Assembly (NCBI RefSeq): GCF_040807025.1
Contig: NC_090981.1
Location: 39,907,817-39,971,816, forward strand
Length of the DNA: 64,000 bases
Origin: Struthio camelus
Taxonomy: Eukaryota > Chordata > Aves > Struthioniformes > Struthionidae
Direction: 5' to 3'
Translations under genes and position numbers: made by a program
The notes under the pieces: generated by a model
The model's database searches: none
Seen by the model: the letters and a program-made list of their open reading frames with translations, nothing else
What the model was told of the DNA's origin: nothing
Part shown: piece after piece, positions 23,901 through 35,900 of the stretch
Position numbering within the stretch: the stretch's first letter is position 1
Layout: each line of letters opens with the position of its first letter

Positions 23901-26900
23901 CACAACTGTAACCTTTTTGGAAATTTGCCATTCTACTGCTGTAAACTTAGGGTCCTTTTAATGACAAAAATTCCATGTTTTATCCCTAGATGTCAACTGG
24001 TTTTTGTGCATTTTTATTGAGAGTTTCTATATTCCACTTTCCAACAGTAATTTTAGGTGAGCTGTTTTTGTTTTGCATTGTCAGTCTCTGCTTCAAGGTG
24101 ACTGATACTGCTGAGAAGCCCTACAGCAAGCACAGTAGAACTTTATGTCTGTTGTCTGGTCTATGTTGGGGTTTCTCAGTGGGAGTGCCAGATTAACTTA
24201 ATGCTAATCTTGGGCTTCTTAACACTTACGGAAAAGACAGTCAAAATTTGATAACTTTTAAATGCTTTGTAGCAGGATAATATAATTATGCTGTTGGCAT
24301 CTTAGTTGGGAATTTTTTGACTATTTTTCTTTGCAAATCCAATTGTAATAAGGTGGTTTGAGTTTGCAGAATGCATTTCCTTTGCAAGTTCTTTTGAATT
24401 ACTGTATGAGTTATAGACACAAAAAATAAACTGAGCAGCTCACTCCTTATTCTTTGCCATTTGTACTCCTAGTTTGTTGGTCCTTCTTGAATGTGAAAAG
24501 CAATACGATAAAACATTTGGAGGAAAGGAAGATGTTACATAGAAGTTGTATTTAGTGACTTCAACTCAGTGTACAAAAAGTATGTGTGTTTCATAGACTT
24601 GTTTCAACTGTATATTAGAGATCTCCTAACCTAGTGCTGACCAGGCCAAATCTTGCTGTGCTTATGAGATCTGACAAGATCACAGTCCATGTGATTTCAT
24701 TTGTTATATTCATAGAAGCCCTGGGGAGTGAAATAACTAGAGCAGGAATGAAGCTCTGCTTTCCTGCACAGCACAGAGAGCACGGTAGCAACGTGGCCAT
24801 TAGGAAAATCAGCAGAACTCCTAGTGAGATATATAGGTGAAGTTTTGTTTATGTGTTTGTGGACGTATGTATTTATTTGTATAAAAGGCACAGTCACATA
24901 CAAGCATCAATTTAACGCGTTAGCCTGTGTAGAACAACTGGGAGATGATCACCATTTTGGTACAGTGCAGGCCAAAGCTGTACTGAGCTTTGCCAAAGTA
25001 AAGTACCCAGTGGAATCAGCTTTCTGTACTTGAAATTCAGTCATGGTGTTGTAAACTTAGCATCTACACATAGAACGGTTTTTATGCATGAAATGTAAAA
25101 AGCGCTTTGGAGGACTAATCTTCCTTTGTTATCTCCAGATGTGAGAGAATGCACATAAAAGAAGAGCAACAGCCAAAAGAGCTGTCATTTGGGTCTGAAA
25201 AGCGTTTTTTTTGTTGTTTTTTTGTTTTTTTTGTTTTTGAAATAACACACAAATACTTGGAATAGAAGGATTAGGGGAACCTGTTACTTAGTTTAAGGTA
25301 GTATATTAAAGGATTAAATCTGGCATTGAAATCACAAAAGCTAACATCAGGACAGGAACTGTTTTATATTATCTTGATTTCAGGATGGCAATATCCATTT
25401 CAAGATGATATCATGCATATTCCATGAGCTATTGCATTTCTAATTGTTAAAAGATGTTCAAATTCATATCTATATTTTAGGTTGTTTAGGCATTTGATAT
25501 ATATTGTTACTATTAAACAACCCCCCCAAAATTACACAATGGAGACATAGCACACCTTAGGGAAATTAATAACTTTCAAAGACAAAAATCACATAAATAT
25601 TGTCTCTCAACACTTTTAGGGAATAGTTGAGGCATCTCAAAATTAGAAGTGGTTACACATTCTAGTATTTTTTTTTTTTGAAGAAAGTGCTTTTCTAGCC
25701 TTTCGAGTGAAAAAACTCATCAGTTTTCTAACAGCAGGAAAGGTCATTCTGCTCTGAGATGAATTGTGAGAAATATCAGGCTTTAACCAACCTTTATTTC
25801 TGCATTTCCTTATAAGTATTTCAATAATGTTGTGTAAGGGGAACATAGAACAAAGTCTTGTGATCTCAAGTATTTTAATTTCAGCAAATTTGAAAATACG
25901 CTAACATTTCTGTGGGTTAATGAAATTCCTGCTGTACGGGTGTGATCAAACTCACAAAATAGTAGCAAATGTTGCCTGCCTCTTGAATTTGATGTGAGAT
26001 TTTTATGAAGAAGCAATGGCTTTTTCTTTTTTAAAGTGAATAAACAAATTTATTGAAATAGAGGGGTACTGAGGAGATGGTCTTCTCTTACTTTAGTAAT
26101 TGGTCCTACCAATGAAATGAAGAGCTGACAGCATTGATTTTTTCCTATGTTAATTTTTAAGTGTTGTATAGAGAATTAAACAAATGCAATGTAAGCTTCA
26201 GTTTCCTGAAGAATGCTTGTAGCCTGTGTGTTGACAGAAATAGCATTCCCGAGTAGTCATAAGAAAACATCCAACTTGTCTAAAAGCTATGATGTGGCAT
26301 GCATCAGTTTACCTTTCTGCGGCTTTCGTCTTTCTTCCTTTAGTTTCTTATAGTGAAACAACGTTTTGGAGGGGCAAAATCAACTAAATCTCTTATCTTC
26401 TGATTTTTGAACTAGATTTGCAGCATAGTTTAAGTAATCTGTGAAACTGGTGAGTCAGAGAGAAGGATGATAAGATGATCGTATTTTTATTTGGACTACC
26501 TCAAAACTACTATAGAAACAAGGACAAGGAACACATGAAGAAAACAGCAGGTTTCATAAAAATAGGCGTTTCTGCAGCTTTCTGCTCCTCAGTGTCTAAG
26601 AGGCAGAAATTTGTATTCCCCAGGGACTGAAACAAGTCTGGGATTCTAGCTGTTTTAATATCGTAATTCTAAAAGCCTGGTATTGGGTTTACACTTTTCA
26701 ATCCAATGTACACACTCTCAAGAAAAGCATTCGTTTGGAGCTCTTCCTCTCTCACTAAAAGGGCTAACGCTTTTTACTTATCAGCTAGTTTCTTCCTTAA
26801 ACTGTAATGTTATAGGTACTCTAGCAGTTAATTCAGAATATTGGCTAGGCTATGCTCACAGAGTACCTAGAAAAAACTCTCTCTGGAACTAGTATTTTTT

Positions 26901-29900
26901 TTTCATCAAAACAGGCAAAATACTTTTTTCTTAAGATAATGGGGACATATCTTTACTCTCATTCCAGCTAGGAGGAAAGCCCTGGAAAAAAATTCACAAC
27001 ATAATTGTCCTACCGTTTTATGTATTTATATTTATACTGATAGTTTCTCCACTGATTCCTCTAGTAAAGGTAGGGGGAGACTAATCTGGAAACAAAATCC
27101 CTTTCCAGACTGGTAAATGGTGAGAGAACGGGGAGTGTGGGACTGAGGAACCAGATGCAAGCAAAGGACAAGGGTGAGGGCATTGTTTGAAAATAATGAA
27201 ACTGTAGGGAAACTGTGAGGAAAATCTCTCTTCCCCCTTCTTCCTCAACAAAGGCATCTAAGAACCTGGTAGATGCTGCCTGGTGTTTTTCTTGCACCTG
27301 TGAGCAAACAAGGGACTGGGGATAAGCCCCTTGGCTGCCAGGAAGTATGACCATGAAGCCATCCAAAGCACCAGGAGAAAGCTCAGTGGGCCAGGGCCAG
27401 GAGGAGATGAAGAACAGGTCCCATGATTTTTGGAGAACTTAGCACAGCAGTGCTTAAATAAAAAGGAGAGAGGCAGTACAACAAGAGTATCATGAGAAAG
27501 TTCTGAAGAGTGCTTAATGTGAATGCATGCCACGAAATCCCCCTTTCTGCAAAAAAGCTGTTGTAAGCATCCCTATACTGTAAGCGTGCCTACACCCAGT
27601 GCTCATGAAGCCTGCCCCTAATGTCTGCCGCAGGCCTGGAGTTAAGATGGAATGGGAGTTAGCCTCTGAATGTCCCTTGTTCTCTTTTCGTGGAACCTGG
27701 TCTCAAAACCGTGTATCTGGGCAGGACATAATGATAAATAAACAGATCACAAGTGCTTGGATTTGGGGGATGCAGTCTGGAAGTGAATTGGCTGTACGCT
27801 AAGTGTTCTACTGTGAGCAACCTCCACCCATGCCACTGTTAGGGTGCTTTAGAAAGCCAGGGTGAGAGGCAGGTGGGAGTTGCCCATCTGTAGCATTTGC
27901 TATAGATAAGACAACATGACTGGAGATAAGGTGCCTCTCATACGTCTGCGTGTGCAGAGGAGGAAATAGCAGCTGGGCTGTACCATGCAGCAGTTGACAA
28001 GCATGGGGCTTTTACCCCTCCTTCAAAACCACATTACAGGCAATATGTGATCCTGATGATAACAGCCAGGATCATCTTTCTGTGCACCAACAGGGTCTTT
28101 ACCACCCTTATATATGGAGGTGGGGATTGTAGGGTATGGGGTTTAGGAAGAGATCCTTGTTTTTTCATTGTTGGCCATAGCAGATATGGTTACTGGAAAT
28201 AGGTATTGTGATTCTTAGGAGGCCTTAGTAAAAGGCCTAGTAGAAGGCAACAGCTCAGAGGTCTAGTGAGACTGCTTACCATCAAGACATACTACTCCCA
28301 TGGAGCTTAAACGCAGTCCCGATCAGTGACATCATCAGACAGTGACCAGCTACTTAAAAGCATCTTTTATGAAAGATGTTTTTTCTGGTTTGTGGCTATT
28401 GCATGTACAGAAAGAGTTGGGGAAATTGCAGGGTTCTCATTAGAAATATTTGCTAAAGATAGACTCCGTGAGGTCACATGTAAAACTTGTTGTCAGACTT
28501 CTTTTACTTTCATCTTAGTGAGACTTACTTGTCTCTAGCTGTTCTTTTTTTTTTTTTTTTTCATTTCCACATTTCTAGGGATAAAAAGAAACTGCATAGC
28601 CTAACAGAGAACAGTGCAGAGACTAATTTGTTTCCACATGCATCTCTTCATCTGTTACAATTCTTGATTGATGCAATCACAAGCTTAACTACCTTTCGGT
28701 GTCCCTTATACTGTTTTAAAGGGCATTTCATTTGGGGTCTTGACCCTCTGTCACTTTCTTTAGGTTGGAAGACAGCTGAGTCCCTTGGGTTTAGGTTGCA
28801 GTCCAGGAAGCCTTATGCTCTCTTGAAGAGGTAGCAGTGAAGAACCATTGACTAGCCGTCTTCTAAAAGCAAGAACATTCTTACTTAGGTCAAAAGTGCT
28901 ACAAAGAGAACCCATTACAAAAAACCGAATAGCTTTTAACCATGCTGATCTTGCTAGAGTTGTCCGAGTTTCACTTTGGACTTGATAGATCTTTACCTCA
29001 AGTTTTCTTTTTTAGTTATTTTTCCAATACATGCACCTTTTTCCCTGTATACGGTTGTCATTTTGCAGTTGAGGACTTTTCTCTTACTAGTCTTCAAAGC
29101 TAGTCAATGTTCTTTACCTGACCATTCTTCAATGGACCAGATAGCTGCATAACCTGGCTGCATTCAGAGTATTTACTTTAGACTAGATTTTTGGCTGATC
29201 CCTTAAACTGAATGTTCTTAGTGTATATAAAGTTTGAAGCTACCTGAGGTTCAGACCCTTATGTCCCATTAAGGGTGGAGTGCATTCTCCAATGCTGAGA
29301 ACACTGTTTCACATTTAGTTTCCTCTAAGTAGAATGCAATTCCTCCACCAAAACTGCTCTGCAACCTAAAGCAACGTGTGGTTAGTGGGAATGCTTGGGG
29401 GACTTGCTTCAAAACAGCACAGCTCCTTTGAACTGTAACACTATAGCAGATGCAGCCAATGTCTATCCTATCTTCTTTGAATTAGTTTTAGAATCAGGAA
29501 ATTTCAAAAAGACTGTTGTCACAGGGACACTTCTTTCTTTGCAGTGTATTTAAAATCCATCTATTCCTCTGCATTACTGTTTCAGAGTTTAGCTCCTAAA
29601 ATGCTGCAGCTTTTGACTTTTGGCCTGACAGACTTGTGCTTTGCACCTCAGCATTGTCACAGCACTAGTGTAGTATTCTTTCCTGCTACTGTAACCGCAG
29701 TATTTACTCTTTGAACTCCATCTGGTACCTCCTTCCGTATCTCACATAATCTGTCTTTCTTGACCATAGCGTCTTAAATGCCACAGAATGTTGTGTGTCA
29801 TCCTTTGGTTCTGGCTCAGTGCTTGTACTCCAGCTTGTGTATGTTCCTTTTTCTTTTACCTTAAAGGGCATGTGCATCTTTTTTTACGTTTGTTGTGTTT

Positions 29901-32900
29901 TATCATTCCCTCATATATCTTATAAAGTAATTTTTTTTAACTAAGTCTGGTAGTCAGTCTGTCTTCATTTATGAAATTTAGACTTCCTTTTCTCTCTTAT
30001 TCTAATTACGTAGTGCCTTTGTCAACTTTCCTGCAAACTTCATATGAGCAACAGCTCTTTTTTCCACTGTTCCTGCTTTTGCGTTATGTGAGATGGCATA
30101 CAGAAGGCATAATTTAGATCTGAAAAGGATATTTTATTATTTAGGACAGGAATTTGTCACATGTACAAAGAGCAGCCTTGGCTGTGATTTATAGTTTCTA
30201 ATTGACTTAAAATAGATGAGTAATTTTGAGCTGTATGAATTAATTTTATACTGTGAGCCTTTGTTTTTGTACTTTATTTTCCTCTGGTGCGGTATCTTTT
30301 TCCTGAATGAAGCCAGGTTGCTGGGAACTAGGAGTGAAGAAGCCATACTGTGTTCTTTCTGAGATCTGGGGTTTTTTTTCCGTTTGGTCTTATAGTTTGT
30401 TGTTTTTCTCTGACAGAACATGCTTTCAAAGATAGGCAAGATTGGCTCCAATTTTCTGCAGTTTTTTAAGTCTACAAAGATATCTGAGACTACTCTTACA
30501 CAGTTTTCTACTGCAAATGTTCCTGCATGTGATACACATAGTGCTATTGCTTCTTGAGTTTGAAGTTTGAAGTTTACTTAACAATAGGTTTAGTTTTGTT
30601 GTTAAGAAAGTAGCTCTTGGACCAGTGGATTATGAGAATTACTGTTTTATGACGGAGAAAGTTCATAAACTCTAGTTTGAACGGACATGCATTTTATTTC
30701 AGTATGCATTATTATTATACCAACTTTTTAAAGACTTATGCCTGGAAAAAACCTTATTCATGTCTGTGGACTTTGCAAGATGAAGTTTGGTATGTTGGTA
30801 ATATGCTGGAAATTAACTACGCCTTATAAGCTATTTCTGACCTCTTAACATCTGCATCATCAGTTCATTCATCAGACTAGTTTGATGTTTAGGGCAGAGT
30901 AAAACAGAAATTTGACTAGCATATTAAATCCTGTCCAAAAACATTCCTTAAATTTTGTTTACAAGTAGAGCTTAGGTCTCCTGATGTTATTTAAAAAGCA
31001 TGTTTTCTGTAAAGAAAATTTTGAATTTAATCAAAAAATGTCAGACGTTTAAGCACTGTTACAAAGCTATGGTTGTTTACTCCCGCTCATTAGTGAATGA
31101 GTGGGAGAAATATCCCAGGGAGGGGAGGTACAAACGGCAGATTTGAAAACTTATTTAGGAAAGTTTTGTTTCTTGTGGCTTGCCATTTAATAACTTTTCT
31201 TACATTTTGCTGCATTATAAACATTCACTTTAAATATAATGTTGTTCCTAAATGTGAAGAATAACATTTATAATAAAGGCAAGCCTGTACGGTGCCACGA
31301 GTCTCATGCCTTATAAACAGTAAAACTGATAACTGATTTTAATACTAAAGATTTGTAGAATGCTAACTACTCTGAAAACATGAATATTGACATTGAGTTA
31401 ACATACAGTACTATTTCCAAAGTCTACGTTTGAAGACTTTTTTTTTTCCTTCACAAATGAGGGAATAATGAAATACATGATTTTCCTAAAATTTTCATTA
31501 CCTGTTGAGCAGGAAAGAGATTTGACGTAGTCTTGGCCAAGAAGATCTCATTAAATAGAGTACTTCTAAGACTCTTCAATCTCTCTGTGAACAGAGAAAT
31601 ATGAAAATAGTTGTGCAGGCTTTTCAGCATCCAGTTTATCTGTATGGGAGCACCATGGCATGGAGAGCTTCTGGCTCTGGAGATTATTTTGAGTGTGCAG
31701 TTCTACGAACTGCAAGTTACGGAAGGACGCAGTAAAGACTGATTCTCAAAGAGTGGGGAAAAAACAAAAGCTGATCATAGTTCAATGTTGAGGCAATGAA
31801 GATGTATATGAGTTTCATAAATAACATATGGGTGGCAACCTGTCATCTTAGCTATGTACCTGAAATAGTGTGTACAGATCACAGAGTTAGGGAGTAGGAT
31901 CTGCAGAAGAATTTAGCATATGGCCTAGCTGCTGCTAAGAAGTCAGTATTAAAATTTGTCTTCAGTTCATTGGTGATAGAGTTCCAAGGCAGAGCCTGCT
32001 TGGGTAACACCTCATTTGCTCACAAAATCATGTAGTTAAAACGCCCAAAGTCAAAGTCTAGATTTATCTAATACTTGAATGGCACAGGGATAAAATGCTT
32101 CTTTTGTGTTACGTAAACATGATTCTAGTTTCATTTACAGGGGAATCTCACCGTTTCACATTAATTTTTGGGAAATCCATTGCATATTACTGGATTTTGC
32201 AATAAATGATAGGCCTATACTATGTAGTTGTATTTTATGTCACAAAATGTGTATTACTGTTAAGTTCTTTATAAAGCAGGTTTAGTTCTTAATACAACAG
32301 TGAAAATATTACAGAATATTTTCTTGTGTAAATAAAGGTTTCAGTAATGCCAGCCCCCTCATGCTTTATAGCAAGAGTACATTTATAAATTGTTTATAGG
32401 GGGTGAATAAATAAATAATGTCTGTTATTTAATAAGTTGCAGGCATGAATAGTGTGTATTATATATGGCAGTTAAGCGCTCCAATAGAAGGTGGTATGGA
32501 TAGTATTTTGACTAACTGTGCTGTACTAAGATCTGTAACAAATGCCTATTTGTTAAAATACTTATTAAACATTTAATACTTAATACAGATTTATAAATAC
32601 TTTATTTTTAATATTAAATGTAATCTCAGAACTTGACTACAGCCCTATAATAAAACCCTGCTGAGAAGGGAATGAAACAGGGTACGCTTTCAGAGGTGAT
32701 AGTGAAATCCACAACTGTGAAGGCCTAGTGCTGTGCTGACAAGCTGTCTTTTTGTAACATAGTAATAAAAGGAAACTTAAAAATCTAATTAATATGTTTT
32801 CTAAATACACACAGAACCAAGTAAAGCATCAATAGCTTGGAAGACAAAGTCAGGTATATTATACCTTGCGTGCAAAGCTATGTTCAGATTTGGAGCCCAA

Positions 32901-35900
32901 AATAGTATTCCTAACCAAAATTAATTTCTATATTTAAGCAGGCAGTTGTTTTGTTTATTTCTTTGGTTTTAATGCAACAGATTTGTGTATATATATGCTC
33001 TTTCTCATGAGTTCTGTTTTATTTTTTCCTTTCTTTCAAGGAAGAGAACTTTTGCAGATACCATGTTAATTTAATATGACATAAAATGTATGGTTACCAT
33101 GAAGCATTTTCTTCTGGTCATGGGAGAGGTGGCTCTTCACACCTACTTCCCCCAGTCTGTTTCCTTTCTGTGCTGAGAAAAGGAGAGGCTGTTTTTTCCT
33201 GGGCTAACGGTAATGGGAACCAATTGCTTTTGTTTCTTTCAGGCAGAGTCCCATCCTTTCCTCTATTTCAGCTGGCCTGTCCCTTCTAACCTTGAGATAG
33301 TTCTGAAATAGATATTCAGTGCTTAGCCTTTTGGGAAACCCTTTTCCAGCGTGTGTTTGGGAAGAAGTTTTCAGCAGCTGTTCAATGGAAGAACAGATTT
33401 GAGCCTCTTTTCTGACATAATCCTGCCACTGTCTCCGCTGTTTCTAAGTTGACTTTCCTTCTCTTTTTATTGAAAAAGCTCTATAGTGAAACTTCTTCAT
33501 GCTTACTGTTTCTCTCCTATTAATAATAATTTTATATTTAGGAGCAAAAATGCCAGGCCAGATGCTACATTCAGAAGCAGGACCCCATTGTACTAGGAAA
33601 TGTAGTACAAAAGATTTGATGGTATCCTGTTACACTAGGTAATCTCTAGACACATAGGGAACTTTGCTTTAAGGGTTTGCTTCATGCAGGATTGAAGGGA
33701 TGTAATGGCTTTTGGTATGGAGGGGGGTAGGACATCGAACAAAATGAATGTGATGACGAAGTTTATTGGGGAAGATGGTGCAAATGTGTTCTTTGGAAAC
33801 AGTTCATACTATCATAGAAATGTTGATTAACAGGGACCTCTGAAAGTTATCTAGCCCAAATTTCTGCTTGAAGTGGGACCATCACGAGCAGTAGCTCAGG
33901 TCAACCATGGCTTTGTCTAGCTGAGCTATCTTGAAAACCTCTAAGGGTGGAGATTCCTCAGCCTTTACAGATAACCTTTTCCTGCGTTGCACCTCCTGCT
34001 TGCCTTTTTTTGCTTGGTCTATTTTATAGCACTGAAAAAAGCAAAGGTGGCATACAGCTTGCTCATTCTGGAGAGAAATAGGGCAAAAATACTCAATACA
34101 GAGTGGAATTATTTGTGTCAGTCATCTGTGTTCAATCTCAAATATTCATAGTTTATACAGGGCCCAGGATAATAAACTGAAAATAAGGTGGATTATTTTT
34201 ATAAGTCTTGTATGAGATCACTATGTGCAGAGGTTGATTTCCTCCCTATGTTGCTAAATCTCACTGGAATTTAAGGGTGGAAAGGAAGAAGCTTTGTTGT
34301 AACCATTAGCCTTGTTCTGGTGTGACTCGTACAAAATTCTCATCCAAACAATAAAGATTTTTACTAACAGTCTGCTTCATAACCATCATTTGACTGTCAT
34401 TTTGCCAAGAAAGTATGGTCATTTTTAAGCCCACTCATTTAAACTGTGTTTGCAATGAGGACTTGAACATTTTTGAGTCCCATTTAGGGACTTGATGAAA
34501 CATTTAATACAGAATATTGGAGACTTTAGTAATGAACCAGAAGTGACCTTTTCTGTTGTTTTTCTTTCCTGTTTATTGCTATTGATTACAAGTTTAATAT
34601 GATTTTCTTCACTCATAGTTTGCATTTGTTCAAAAACTTGAATTAACGCTTTGGTAAAAGCAGATATATGCTGCAAGAGTTTATAGCTTGATAGAACTTT
34701 TTAATTTAACATTTAAAATTGTTATATAACATAAGATTATAGTTTCATATTTGCTTGATCATGATGCATTGACAAATTCAAGTGGTTGTGAAAAATCTGA
34801 TGCATCCCGCCTTTCTGGATAATTATGTAAGAAAGATGTAATATAATTATGTAAGAAAGATGTAAGGTAATTATGTAAGAAAACAGGGAAATATAGATTT
34901 TTATTTATTTATTTATTCATGTAAAATGGCAAGGAGAAGAATGTAGTTTGACGGAAAGAGTAAAACACTTCCTAGCTTTCTCTGTCAGACGGTACTTGAA
35001 GAAGATTGTACAATACCTCTTGAGAAGTCTTCAGGCCTTTTTTTCTTCCTGGTAGTACTAACTTTTGGTAGTCTGGAGAAGAGACAGTCATAAGCAGTGT
35101 CCCTCTCTTCCTTTGCCTCTGCAGGTACAGTTTAGGTGTCTTCTAAGTCTTACTTTGAATAAAATTCAGCGAGGAAGATCTCCTGCTCTCATTCATAGTC
35201 CTCTTATGCTGAGCAGACTGCTGCTTACTTTGGAATCTGCTTCGGAGAGTTCAAGATGAATTCAAGATTTTTTTTTTTTTTTGTCCTGGTAACGAACAGA
35301 GAAAATGAAGCAAGGATGATGAAGATAATACATGGAACATGGAATAACAAAACCATTGTAGTGTGTATGTGCATAGCTTTCTGGCTTAAGATCAGATGTT
35401 CTTAATACCATAAAAATAACATAGGTCTGTTTCGAGTAGTGTGTCAACAGCTTCTTAAAGACAAATGTTTGCTGAATATTAATATTGATAGTTAACTGAG
35501 AAGTGAAAAATATGTGAAAGTTGTGTAAGTCTTTTTACTCAACTTTTCTGTCTTCTGAAAAAATAATTTGATCCAAATCCTTTAAAATGTCACTGAGAAG
35601 AAATTAAAAGTGCTACTTAAACAGTGGTATGAACCTGAGCAGTGGGCAAAGTAGTATTTGTATTTAAATAAACTATTCTTGAGTGCATCTGAAAAGAGAG
35701 TGTTAAATTTGTTTTGTGCTATTATTACAGAGGATGTTTACATAAAATGTCTTAGCACTGATCAAATCTTGGAAAATGTATTCTGCAACTCTCCTTAGCA
35801 AAACTACTTCTACCCCTAAAGTTCTTGCAAAAAGCTCTCCAGCATTTTTTACATGTAATGCTTTGAGTCCACTAAGATGTCTCCAGTATCCAATGCTTTT

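Larger units (their letters stand above)
13691..33810. other. middle of intron 1, mostly unrecognised AT-rich DNA
   Basis: About 20 kb without any named gene or transposon that I can support. It holds T23 (14014-14036), a GT/G11 tract (18941-18960), a TTTACC repeat (20711-20767), T17 (28545-28561), a coding-like but unidentified minus-strand segment (about 28800-30450) and a 12-bp stem-loop (31080-31107). The ORFs here are short and consistent with chance. Confidence 0.55.

Noticed and set aside
27061..28320. GC-richer block in intron 1 considered as a possible retroelement or retrocopy
   Set aside because: No terminal repeats, no recognisable protein and no landmarks of a known family; only the composition differs from the flanks.
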